Assembly (NCBI GenBank): GCA_015680685.1
Contig: MNCI01027307.1
Coordinates: 5,164 to 28,792 of the forward strand
DNA from: Gnetum montanum
Taxonomy: Eukaryota > Streptophyta > Gnetopsida > Gnetales > Gnetaceae
DNA: 23,629 bases
Direction: 5' to 3'
Within the stretch, counting starts at the first letter, position 1, and each line of letters starts with the position of its first letter. The translations under genes were made by a program, and so were the position numbers. Positions 1 to 10,200 of the stretch are shown here, piece after piece. Under the pieces are notes generated by a model, which made no database searches, was not told the origin of the DNA, and saw only the letters and a program-made list of their open reading frames with translations.

Positions 1-11
1 CTCTACAAGAT

Positions 12-74
12 AGATGTCTCCATTGCATGCAAGACATCTCCTACAACTTATCTACACTCAGAAAAGATGTCTAC
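12..74 (+). repeat. AGACRTCTCC array, copy 1, cut by window edge
   Basis: AGATGTCTCC at 12 and AGACATCTCC at 32 (20 bp apart), then AGATGTCTAC at 65. It corresponds to 901-963 in the downstream copy, which has one more unit. Confidence 0.7.
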
Positions 75-708
75 TTTGGCGAATAATGGAAATTAATTTG
101 TATTTTTGAATGCAAAGGAAGATGAAAGGTCACACGAGAAACTATAAATAAGTGTCCAAGGCTTGAGTTTGGGCAAGAGAGTTAAGTGAGAGATTTGAGA
201 GTTCTCTTGAGAGCTTGTGCAAGAGAGTTTGAGTGCAAGTAAGAGAGAGCTTGTATGAGGACATTATGTACATTTGAGTGAGAGGCAAGGTAGAGCACTT
301 GAGAGAGGTTGAGAAAATCTCTTATAAGTGTTTTGAGTCTTGAGGAAGCTCAAAACCAAAATCTCAAATGATAGTCATTCTCATGTTTTTGATGTATTGA
401 GTCTTGATTGTTGTGCTAAGTGTGATGGCCTTGAGCCATGGGGGCATGGTGCCTTCCAACTTGTGAAAGGTCATTAAGCATGATATTTTTACGGGAGGGA
501 GAGATGATGAGGACATCATCTAGCCTTTGTCTAATCCTCAATGTATTTTGGGTATGTGTCTTGTTTGTGTGTATCTTCTTGTGTTGGCCTTGTTGGTAAT
601 GATTCCAGGGTGTTTTGGCATGTTTGGGGGTGTTTGGAGCCTATTTTGATGAATTTAAGGGGTTTTAGGGTCAATGGGGACTTGTTTGAAGGTGTCCAAA
701 TGTTTCAA

Positions 709-890
709 ATGTCAAAATAAGCATATTTAGCTTTGGCCTTGCTAGGATAGACGTCTCCTTTGGAGTATAGACGTCTCCCTTACAAGATAGATGTCTCCNT
801 ATGTCAAAATAAGCATATTTAGCTTTGGCCTTGCTAGGATAGACGTCTCCTTTGGAGTATAGACATCTCCCTTACAAGATAGATGTCTCC
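709..890 (+). repeat. 90-bp direct duplication flanking a single N
   Basis: Bases 709-798 and 801-890 are the same apart from one base seen (AGACGTCTCC versus AGACATCTCC), with the ambiguous base N at 799 between them. This is typical of two contig ends joined without merging their overlap, though a true tandem duplication is possible. Confidence 0.75.
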
Positions 891-963
891 TTTACAAGAT
901 AGACGTCTCCTCTACATGCAAGACATCTCCTACAACTCATCTGCACTTGGGCAAGACATCTCC
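749..963 (+). repeat. AGACRTCTCC array with 20-bp period, copy 2
   Basis: Starts are at 749, 769, 789, then (after the N at 799) 841, 861, 881, 901 and 921, each step 20 bp, and finally 954. Each unit is 10 conserved bases followed by 10 variable ones. The array sits about 90-300 bp upstream of a TATA-like CTATAAATA at 1051. Confidence 0.85.
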
Positions 964-1256
964 TCTAGTCATAAGCCATCTACTTTGGTGGATAATGGAA
1001 ATTAATTTGTGTTTTTGAATGCAAAGGAAGACAAAAGGTCACACGAGAAGCTATAAATAAGTGTCCATGGCTTGGGTTTGGGCAAGAGAATTAAGTGAGA
1101 TATTTGAGAGGTTTCTTAAGAATACGTGCAAGAGAGTTTAGATTGCAAGTAAGGGAGATTTTATATTAGGACATTGTGTACGTACATTTGAGTGAGAAGC
1201 AAGGGAGAGCACTTGAGAGAGGTTGAAAGAATCTCTTATAAGTGTTTTGTCTTGAG

Positions 1257-1599
1257 CCAATGCTCCAAGTGTGAGTAATTGAGGATTGAGAGGGGGCATG
1301 TGTAGCCTCTAAGATCCCTGAAAGAGGTGTGGGTTGAGCTTGGCTTCTCATCTTTAATTTATTTCTCTACATTTTGAGAGTTGTTTTTATAAAAGAGAGA
1401 ATTTTCTCCATTCCTTTGTGTTGGTCTTGTTTGCTAAGTTTAATATACTTAGAAAACTTGTGGAATGGATTGTTTTGGGGTCTTTTGAGGGAGGCTCTAC
1501 ACTACAATTACAATCTCTATTAGTAGTTGTTCACTTCATGTAATATCTTCTAAGGTTTCAAGGTCAAATAGTTTCGCACTACAAATAGTTCCGCTACCC
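1257..1599. other. Non-coding stretch after the LTR-like block
   Basis: T/G-rich on the + strand, with no convincing ORF. It may be the downstream (R/U5 or leader) part of the same LTR-like element, but I see no terminus or PBS. Confidence 0.3.
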
Positions 1600-2203
1600 A
1601 AGATCAATGCTCCAATTAGATGGTGAAATTGATAAAAATATAAGAAATAGGATTGAGATATGATGGTTAAAATAGAGATAGGCAAGGGGTGTTTTATGTG
1701 ATAAAAGAATCCCAATAAAACTAAAGGGGAAATTTTATATGATAGTAATCAGGCCTGCTATCTTATATGGTATTGAATGTTGGAAAGTACAAAAGAGGCA
1801 TGGACAATAAATTTGTGTGGTAGAAATGTGAATGCATTTTGATGAATGTTGAATGTTACAAGAAGAGATAAATTGTACAATACAAACATTAAACAAAAAA
1901 AAAAAAGAAGACTTGGAGGTACTTCTATTTCAAATAAGTTATAGGAATGGTGTCTTAGATGTTTTCGGTGTTTTGGGCATGTGAAAAGAAGATAAGATAA
2001 TGAGGCTATTAAAAAAGGATGCTACATCACTATTTCATGAATGCCATTGAAAGGAAGGCCAAAAAAGATAGGGAAAAATGAGTGAAGATGATTTGAAGAA
2101 ATTGCAAATAAACAAAGATTTAGCTCTTCATAGAGGTAAATGGTGAAAGAGAACTTATGTAGGTGATCCCATTTTTTTTGGGACAAGGTTAGGATGATAA
2201 TGG
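1600..2203 (+). mobile_element. RTE-type LINE, 3' fragment (copy A)
   Basis: Decayed C-terminal reverse-transcriptase coding sequence of an RTE LINE: LCDKRIPIKLKGKFY, IRPAILYGIECW, then after frameshifts RCFRCFGHVKRR and MPLKGRPKK. The 3' end reads GATCCCATTTTTTTTGGGAC, AAGGTTAGGATGATAATGG; RTE elements end in a short GAT/ATG-type repeat. It abuts copia RNase H at 2204. Its 5' point near 1600 (GATCAATGCTCCAATTAGATGG) matches that of copy B. Confidence 0.75.
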
Positions 2204-2880
2204 TAAGGAGATAACTTCTTGTTTGCTACTTTAACAATTAATAGTGGTGTTAAAAAGTTTATTTAAGTACCCTATTCATGGGCTCTTATCCAATGAATCA
2301 CCACCCAATCAGCATAGTTATAAACCTCAAGAGTCTTCATTGCTTGGACTTTGAAACAAATGCTATGAGACATGGTTGTCTTAAGATATGAAAGAATCAA
2401 GTATGTTGCTTTCATACATCAATTGTTAGGTTTTTGCATTGCCATTTGAAGTTGATTTACAACAAATTGTATATCTGGCCTGGTATTTGTGAGACACACA
2501 AGGGCTCCAGTGATCTGTTTATATTGTGTTAGATTGATAATGTATTGGACTAACATCAAAAACATCCAATCGCGGTAATAATTGCTCTTTAAACTTATTC
2601 ACAATTTGAGTATCTAAACTCACCATTAGGATATCATCCATATGCAAGGCAAGTAGCATTTGAATCATCATGTTTTTCTTGAGAATGTAGAGAATATTCT
2701 CCTTGTCTGACTTTGTGAATCCACAATTGAGTAAGAATTCATGTGAGATTATAATATCAGAATCTTGGCACTTGCGTTAGACCATTAATAGCCTTCTTTA
2801 ATATGCATATTAGGTTACCATCTTTTATGAATCTTTCTAGTTGTTCCATATAGATTTTCTTTTGTAGTTCTAGAGCAGGT
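2204..2880 (-). pseudogene. Copia reverse transcriptase C-terminal part and RNase H start
   Basis: On the minus strand, IYMEQLERFIKDGNLICILK, INGLTQVPRF and LALHMDDILMVSLD (YVDD-type box read as HMDD) lie at about 2860-2600. Then come ITGALVCLTNTRPDIQFVV, YLKTTMSH and a frameshifted copy of the DWAGDxLDxRS motif near 2310-2270. It ends with SSKQEVISLP at about 2235-2205, where the RTE fragment begins. The rest of RNase H, the PPT and the 3' LTR are not found. Confidence 0.8.
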
Positions 2881-3806
2881 TCACTCCACAATTAAATCAC
2901 CTTCAAATATTAAATCCAGGTACTATGAAAAGACAATAACTTTTGCCAGAAAACAAGAAAACTAGCTATCTTCAATTATTCAATTAGAAGATTACAAAAG
3001 GGTTCCTAAAACCCACAAGCATCCAAAACCCTTTTCACCCAGACAATATTGCAAAGCATGAGGCTCTACAACCGTACAATGGTTGTTCTCAATGCAAGAC
3101 ATAACCAATAGAAAATCTCTCCCATAACCTGGTACTGAGATCTTGACTCACAAGTAAGACACAAAAGAATAGAATCGGTCAACATATTACATAATTGACC
3201 ATGGAGTTGCAGCCACCACTTGCACTCACTCAATGTGCTCTCACATCCTCTCTTGTTAAGTTCTCCACACTAGAGCTCATTTTCTTACTCATGGTATCAA
3301 CAATTATAAATTATATCAATATTTATGAATAACAAGAAGAAAAGAAACTTAGAAACCTTCCCTCAACTTAACTTGAGGTTCTTTAGTTGTTTCCATGGTT
3401 TGCTCACCTTTTCTTTGGCTGTTTTCATCCTTTTCCAACTTACCTTGGTTGTTTCCCAAATTGGGAAGGGTAATTTTGGAATTTTTCCTAGCCATACGGA
3501 TTGTCTTTGGCCTTGGCAAGATGTCTCTTGTCAAAAACCAACTTTTGGAGAAGATGTCTACTATTTTTGGAGATGTCTCCTTCGTGGACAAGACATCTCC
3601 TCTTGGGCAAGACATCTTGCCTGAGACATCTCCTGTGTTGGGGAGACATCTCAGGGAGACGTCTCCTTTGAGAAGTCTCATATTCGGCCGAGACATCTCC
3701 TTTGAATTCAAGACGTCTCCTTGACTTGCAAGACATCCCCATAGAGGCTGAAACTTGCAAAACACATATAGGGAAAAACAAGGGGTTCGGAAAAGGTGTC
3801 CCTACA
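2881..3806 (-). mobile_element. LTR-like insertion splitting the copia RT
   Basis: The copia RT is interrupted between FLYG (at about 3810) and IYMEQ (at about 2860). The intervening ~0.9 kb carries no RT. Its minus-strand left end reads TGTAGGGACACC at 3806, a plausible LTR start. It contains an AGACRTCTCC array (3519-3740), as in the left part of the window, so it is probably a solo LTR or LTR fragment of the same family. The other terminus and a target-site duplication could not be fixed, and the small ORFs inside (3325-3817) look like chance frames. Confidence 0.45.
3519..3740 (+). repeat. AGACRTCTCC array, copy 3
   Basis: Motif starts (allowing one mismatch) are at 3519, 3552, 3571, 3591, 3610, 3624, 3644, 3657, 3691, 3711 and 3731. 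Several spacings are exactly 20 bp and others 13, 14 or 19. The bases between motifs are not conserved. Forms seen include AGACGTCTCC, AGACATCTCC and AGATGTCTCC. Confidence 0.8.
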
Positions 3807-4934
3807 CCAAGTTCCATATAGAAAGATAGACTTCACATCAAGCTAGTGTAACTTCTAGTGAGATTTCATAGATAACAAGATTATAATTCAAAAAGTTACC
3901 ATTCAAGTTGTTGGTGCAAACATTTCTTTATATTCTATGTTGATGATTTGCGAAAATCCCTTAGCTACTAGTTGTTATTTGTGCTTATCTAAGGTTTCAT
4001 CCTCCTTTGGCATTGTTGTGAATATCCATTGATTATGAATTGGTTGTTAATTGCTTCAACAAGGCATAAGCCCCTAGAATCCTATTTTAATCATCTCCTT
4101 TGTTCCGATGAGGCATCTGAAGAACTTGACTCATGATTATGGGTATATCTTTATTAGGTAGTGTAAGACATGCTATGATATCATTTTAGTGTAATTAACA
4201 AAATGGATTTTCTGTCAATTGTGGTTCATCAACATCGAAATTTTCCCATTCAGCACACTTTCAGTTGTTGCATGCCACACTCTTGATCTTTTGACTTCAT
4301 TTGCACGTTGGTTACTTACATTCTCATTAGTTTGAGCCATGGTACTGCCATTTTTAACAGTTTCTTAAGGGCTTTCTATTATTGGACTGTTGTTATTACA
4401 ACATCCACCTTTTTCTTGATTAGTACTCCTTTTGAAGGCATCTGGTAATTATCAGTGTCATGGTTAATAGCGTGACTTGATTGTTTAGACTTGGCATCTA
4501 AAACTTTATGCTTATCTTTTGGCAACTCTTGTTTATTAAAGGTTCCATCATGGGGGACAATCAACTTTTGTAGTTTAGGATCTCATATCCTATACCCTTT
4601 GGTGAGAATTCTGTAGCTAACAAAGGAACTTTCCCATTCTTTCTAATCTGACTTCACTTGGTTGTTAATGTGATAGTAAACATTACATCCAAAGATTTGT
4701 CAATGACCAATGTTCAGTATCTTATCGTTCCATGCTTTATTTTGACATGCAAACTTAAGATAGAGTCCAGGACATCTATTTATAAAATGCACAACTGTCC
4801 TTAAGGCATCACCCCAAAAGCTAGTTTTTAACTGTAAGTGTTCAAACATGCATTGTACCATTTCTCAAATTGCTTGGTTCTTCCACCTGGCTACTCTATT
4901 GTTGTTCAAGCCTCTAAGGAATTGCCTTTTGATG

Positions 4935-5252
4935 TATAATTTCACATATTGTAAGATGCTCTTGAAACTCATTGTTCACGTACTTTGTTCCATTATTTGT
5001 TCTTAACTTCCTGATCTGCAAACTTTTTTGATGCTTTACCAAGGCTTTAAATCTTTGAAAGTGTTGAATACTTTGAACTTTGAACAAATGATGTAAAATT
5101 CCACAATTCATAAGATACTGTTGAAACTCACTGGTCATGTATTCTGTTCCATTATCTGTTCTTAACTTTTTGATTTGCAAATTTGTTTGATGCTCCACCA
5201 TGGCTTTGAGTCTTTGAAAGTGTTGAGTACTTTATACAGAACAAATGATGTA
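4935..5252 (-). repeat. 159-bp in-frame tandem duplication in copia integrase
   Basis: Two units (about 4935-5093 and 5094-5252) repeat at exactly 159 bp, i.e. 53 codons: HQTNLQIKKLRTDNG and HQKSLQIRKLRTNNG lie 53 residues apart in one open frame (5201-4914). The units have diverged clearly, so the duplication is old. It doubles the integrase segment holding the second catalytic Asp; one copy has Asn. Confidence 0.8.
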
Positions 5253-5260
5253 ATTCCAAA
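5247..5260. repeat. Target-site duplication of RTE copy B, left
   Basis: GATGTAATTCCAAA; its partner at 12155-12168 is GATGTAAATCCAAA (13 of 14 identical). The copia integrase reading continues across this site when the insert is set aside. Confidence 0.75.
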
Positions 5261-5832
5261 CATCATCATCATCATCATCTTAACCTTGTCCTAACAAAAT
5301 GGGGTCAGCTACATGAGCTCTTTTTCACCATTCACCTCTATGAAAAGCTAGATCTTTGTTTAGTTATTGTTTTTTCAAATCATCTTTGATTGTTTTTCTC
5401 TATGTCTTCTTTGGTCTTTTTTTTGATGGCTTTCCTAGAATAGTGATAGAGCAACCTTTGTTTATAGGCTTATTGTCTGATTTTTTTTGCACATGCCCAT
5501 ACTATCCAAGCCACCATTCTTGTAACTTATTTGAAATAGGAGGCACTCCAAGTCTTCCTTTAATGTTTGTATTATGTAGTTTGTCTCTTTTAGTAACATT
5601 CAACATCAATCGAAACATTTACATCTCTACTATACTGATTTATTATTTATCTTTTATACCACCCAACATTCAGCACCATAGAATATAACAAACCTGATTG
5701 CTTTCCTATAAAAATTTTCCTTTAGTTTTATTGATATTTTTTTTATCACATAGAACATTACTAGCTTGTCTCCATTTTGACCATCCTGCCTCAATTCTAT
5801 TTTTTATAGCCTTATCAATTTTACCATTTGAT
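5261..5832 (-). mobile_element. RTE-type LINE, 3' fragment (copy B), main part
   Basis: The minus strand carries the same end as copy A: GGCTATAAAAAATAGAATTG, CAGGATGGTCAAAATGGAGA, RT C-terminal remnants, TGACCCCATTTTGTTAGGAC and a (GAT)n/(ATG)n tail at 5261-5279. It lies inside copia integrase and is flanked by a 14-bp near-perfect duplication (5247-5260 and 12155-12168). Its 5' 33 bp are separated from it by the L1-type LINE and lie at 12122-12154. Confidence 0.8.
5817..5832. repeat. Target-site duplication of the L1-type LINE, left
   Basis: AATTTTACCATTTGAT, matching 12122-12137 at 13 of 16 bases. The right copy matches RTE copy A exactly, so the left copy is the one that has changed. Confidence 0.6.
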
Positions 5833-5838
5833 GAAGAT

Positions 5839-6790
5839 CCCTAATGGGCAGGAATTTGGGAGTGGAGAACTTGAGTGGGGGTTGGGGGGCGTGAAGGGCG
5901 GGGCTGATGGAGCTATTGGCACAGATGACACGGAGGGAGTTGCGATGTTGGTAGAGGCAGGTGCATGGGGTGGAGGCCCTAGACACGGTGTTGCTCGGGT
6001 AATGGGTGAAGATGAGGTATCGGGTCAAACTGGAGGTTATTCAGAAACTAGGGCCAAAGAATGGAGGTGGCCTGCTGGCACCCTAGAGATGGGGGAATTG
6101 ATGCATGCTTTCGCTGGGAGGGGACCATGCGGTTGTAGGTTTGTTGCCCACCGGGCAAGTGGTTGCTCATGATGGAGTTAAGCCTAGTTGTAAAATTTGT
6201 TTTCACAAGGGCCAAACCTAGAATGAAGCTTATTAAGAAATGGGTGGTGACAACTTGGGGTGTCGGATACGTTGAGGTCCATAGCCTTGTGGGTGACCTG
6301 TTGTTATTCATCTTCCAATTTGCCAGTGCCCACAATAAGGTTCTCATGGGGGGCCCTTGGTTCTTTAGGGGCAAGGGCTTGGCCCTCACACGTTGGTGCC
6401 TAGGGACACATTGGGATCTTGATCTATTCTCCAAGGCACTTGTTTGGATCTGGGTTTTAGGTGTACTGTGAGAGCTTTGGACCATGGAGTTCCTCAAAAT
6501 GCTCACAGGTTTCTTCATGGAATTCATTACCTTTGACAAATGCACTGAATCTAAGGCATGTATGGGCTTTGCCTGCTTCTATGTATGGCAATTGTTGTCC
6601 TCCAAAGTCCTCGTGAAGGAGGTTATTTTGGACCTCCCTTTGGGGGGAGGAAATAGTGCAAGTTGAATATGAAATTGTGCTAGTTGACAAACCCTTTGCG
6701 ATTCTGCCTAAGGCTGGTTCCTATTGCACCATTTGTGGAAAGAGCAAACACATGACTAAGTAATGTAGGGTCAGGTCTAAAGCTACCGCA
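5839..6790 (+). pseudogene. L1-type LINE ORF1: DUF4283 and CCHC zinc knuckle
   Basis: A Gly-rich start (about 5840-6170) leads into a DUF4283-like domain (about 6170-6465): VVKFVFTRAKPRMKLIKKW, TTWGVGYVEV, LLLFIFQFAS, VLMGGPWFFRG, and LDLFSKALVWIWVLG. Further on, after frameshifts, VEYEIVLVDKP leads to the knuckle CTICGKSKHMTK-stop-C at 6725-6766, with CX2CX4HX4C spacing. Known of the family: in plant L1s this protein binds the element RNA. The stop in the knuckle (AAG TAA TGT) and frame changes make it non-functional. Confidence 0.75.
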
Positions 6791-7214
6791 CTCAAGCAAA
6801 AGACAAATGATGGGTGGACGATGGTGGGCCGGCATGGGAGGGTCTTGTTGGGATCCTTGGAGGAGTGGTTTGCCCTTGTTGAGGTGCCCAAGATTGTTGT
6901 GGCCCTGAGTTCACTCACTAATGCGGTGGTAGGAACACCTAAACCTACAAACCACACTCTTGAGGTGAAGAGGGGGAGCTTCACTTGTTGGGAGACTAGG
7001 TGTTGGCAGTGCAGGGATCCACCATACCAAAAATGGCGGAAATTTCGGGGGATGTTGTAGGGCAGGATGCTGGGTTTCCCATGACGACTGAAGTAGGATG
7101 GGTTGGGAGGCCACCAAGGCCGGTGGCTGAAACTAAAAAGACACAATTAGATATTGACTTGGAAATGCAAACAACCCTAAAAGGTGTGTACAAAAAGTAG
7201 TCTTCTGGTAGACC

Positions 7215-10200
7215 ATGAGAATCTTGTTGTGGAATTGCAGGGGCCAGGGTTTGCCCCATAAATGAAATGCCCTAAAAGAGATCGTGCTTTGGGAAGACTA
7301 TAATATGGTTTGTTTGTAGGAAACCAAACTACAACATTGAGAATCTCATTGGTTGCAGTGGCTTGAATGGCAGTATCATTTTGTCGAATATTAGGGTCGA
7401 GGTGGCCTAGCCACTCTTTCTAGGGAGCCATTTGCTCTATTGAACGTCTGCTCCATGTGGAGCATGACTATCTTCTTGGCTTCTTCCAAGCTGTGGCCCA
7501 CAAACTAATATTGGTTGCAGAACTAGGAAGCTTGGTTGTAGGAGCTTAGCCAAATAGCGCTACTGGTCTCAGATTGATGGAAATGGATCCTCATTGGGAA
7601 CTTCAATCAACGTCTCTGTGCATGGGAGAAAATTGGTGGGTACACAGAAGATCTACTAGGTAGTCAATACTTCTTGCACTTTCTCAGCTCCCATGACCTG
7701 GTGGACGTGGAGCTCAAGGGTTGCTGTTCCACTTGGTGCAATAGACGATAGGGGAAGGATCAGGTTATGTCTAGAATTGATAGGGGTTGGGTCAACATAA
7801 ATATCTTCTTGAACTTTGAGGTTTAGGACTTTGGGTAGGAACGTTAGGCCTTTGATCATAGGTCGATGGTGTGTCAAGTGGGCATCCCCTCACATCACGG
7901 GTCTATTGCTTTTTGTTTTGCGTGGTCTTGGTTATCCAAACCTTTGCTGTAGCCTTTGGTGGCGGCCATTTGGGTTGACTATCCATCCCAACCTGTCGTC
8001 CTAAAAGGTGAATACATCGAAGTTGACCCTCGGGACTTCCTAAAGCATGGGCTTCAAAGACTTAAGCAGGGGATTTGCTCCAAGAAGATAGCTGAGAAAT
8101 ATTCCTTTCGGGCTATCAAGCCGATGTTGAGAGAAAAGTTGTTTGAGATCCAAACCAAACAAGAGTTGGGGGACTCCCTGGAGGAAGCTAAACAAGTTGT
8201 GCTATAGGAGCTCTAGGAGGTTTTAGCTGAAGAGGAATAGTATTGGAGACAATGCTTGAGAATCCAGTGGCTGAGGGAGGGGGACAAGAATACCCAATTC
8301 TTTTTCATGGCAGCAAAATCCAATAATGATTTCAAAAGAATTTACCACCTAGTTTATGAGGGTAACACCATTACGAGGACTAATGATATTGCTCAAGCGA
8401 TGCATAAGTACTAGGTGGAAATCTGACATCGTAGGGAAACCTTGCCTATTTTTGTCTAGATCAGGTAGGTGGTGGGAGTGGAAGAGAACTTAAAGTTGCT
8501 AGCTCCTTTTACCCAAGATGAACTGGAGTGGGCATTGCATCTCTGAAAATTGCTAGAGCTCTAGGTCTTACTGGATGGCCTATCGAATTCTTTAAGGAGT
8601 ATGTTGACATCTTGGGCAAGAATGTTTTGGACATGTTTAACCTGATGCTCCAATGGTAATAGTTGTGACGTGAGATCAACTGCTCTTGAATCGTGCTTGT
8701 TCCCAAGGTTGCCAATCCTATTGAGCCTTCCCAGTTTAGACCTATTAGGGTTTGCAATACACTGCTTTGCCTATTTACAAAAATGTTAATAAGGCGAATG
8801 GCACCATTGATGCCAACTCTGGTGGTTGTGCAATAGACTAGATTTATTAAAGGATGATATATACAAGACAAGGTCATCGTCTTACAAGAGATTCTTCACT
8901 CCTTGTAGGAGGCTAAATATCTAGGTATGTGCCTCAAATTTGACATTATGAAAGCCCATGATACTCTTAGCTGGACTGTCTCAATGAAATAATGGTTAGA
9001 AAGGGGCTTCATCTGAAATTCGTTAATGTGTGCATCCACCTCCAAGCATCAGGTGCATATTCATTTGACATCGATGGGAAGCTTTAAGGATTTTCCTACT
9101 TTCGTTGGGGATTAAGACTAGGGGATCCTATGTGCCCCTACCTCTTCATCATAGCATTGGACATGATGCACACATATTGTAAAATGGAAGGAGTTAGGGA
9201 CCTGTAGATTGTTGGAGTGGAATGTTTGTCTGAACACTATGCAGATGATATAATCTTGTTCACTCATGTTGTGGTTCCCTAGGCCCATGTGGTCGATAGA
9301 GCTCTTTGCAATATGGCTAAGGAGATTGGCCTTGAAATTAATAGAGGAAAGTCTACCCTTCACCTACTTAATACTGATTAGTGCATGAAGGGGATGGTTG
9401 GCTAGGTGCTGGGCATCCTTCCAAGGATGGTGGCATACTCCTACTTGGGGATGCCACATACACTTGGCATAGGAAGGCTTCCTAGTCCAAATTGATCCAA
9501 AAGCTCTAGCAATGCATTAGACACTAGACTACGTGCTTTCTTACTAGAAAGGGGTCGCTTGTTCTCATGACTTTTGTCCTCTCTGCCATAGCCAAATTTA
9601 TTACCTCTGTTGCCTTGCCTCGAAGGACATCATACAATGAGTGGACTAGTTAGTAAGGAACTTCATTTGGTTGAGGGGAAAGAGGGGTTTGGGGGGGTTG
9701 GGGGGGAAGTGCATGCACCTTGTTTGCTAGGACATTGTGGCTAGGCTCAAGGTGGCTGGGGGCTTTGGGGTCTTGAAGTTCCAAGACACCATCACCATGG
9801 GGTACTAGCTTCTTACTAATTGGCCAATGCAAGCTAATGATAACCTGACACAATGGATTCTTGTCATGAGAAGTAAATATTAGCAATGGATTGTAGAAGC
9901 TTGGGACTCGTATGCTTGGTGGGCTCTGTGTAGACATGTGCTCATGATTTCACAAGAGAAAATGTTGGGGGCACAACCGCAAGACATTATCACAAATTAA
10001 TTTTTGCTATTGAAGGATGGAAGAGGATTTGGGTGGGTAGGCTCCTTGAAAAAATAAAAGTGTTTCTCTAGTGTGGGCTCCATGCTGTTCTGTTGCTGCA
10101 CTCATTGCTTTGGGAGTGGGGCTTGAATATCATCGACACATGCCCCCTTTGTACAGTTGTGCCCAAAACAATCCACCACTTTCTTTATCAATGTAGGCTT

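Larger units (their letters stand above)
1..1256 (+). repeat. Two direct copies of an LTR-like promoter/leader block
   Basis: Bases 1-345 and about 890-1256 are near-identical: end of the AGACRTCTCC array, GATAATGGAAATTAATTTG, CACACGAGAA, CTATAAATA (142 and 1051), then a GA-rich leader ending in CTCTTATAAGTGTTTTG. The offset is 889 bp at the start and 909 bp at the TATA box, the change being one 20-bp unit. The arrangement suits tandem LTR promoter regions (U3 with TATA, then R/U5), but ends, PBS and coding sequence were not found. Confidence 0.6.
3807..5260 (-). pseudogene. Copia integrase core and N-terminal reverse transcriptase, decayed
   Basis: This continues the copia element below the RTE insertion. 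The integrase core has LRTDNGTEY (5163-5138) with the second catalytic Asp, and a duplicated copy reading LRTNNGTKY (5006-4981). About 4910-4560 carries the rest of integrase with frameshifts, including a GIGYEILNYKS/VPHDGTFNK linker. About 4060-3810 carries the RT start: WIFTTMPKEDETLDKHK, LVAKGFSQ, EMFAPTT and LDVKSIFLYG. The RT breaks off near 3807, where an LTR-like sequence intervenes, and resumes near 2880. Confidence 0.8.

Noticed and set aside
749-963. CRISPR-like look of a short repeat at regular spacing
   Set aside because: The conserved part is only 10 bp, spacers are 10 bp, the setting is a plant repeat with a TATA-like box, and no cas genes occur. It is a spaced minisatellite.
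2161-2190. T-run with flanking GGGA as a terminator
   Set aside because: It is the conserved RTE 3' end (GATCCCATTTT...GGGAC), shared with copy B.
3325-3817. Overlapping ORFs on both strands (99-138 codons)
   Set aside because: They run through the 10-bp motif array in several frames at once, with no family similarity.
5828-6172. Gly-rich 114-codon ORF as an independent host gene
   Set aside because: It directly precedes the DUF4283 domain of the LINE and lies inside the duplication-bounded element, so it is the ORF1 start.
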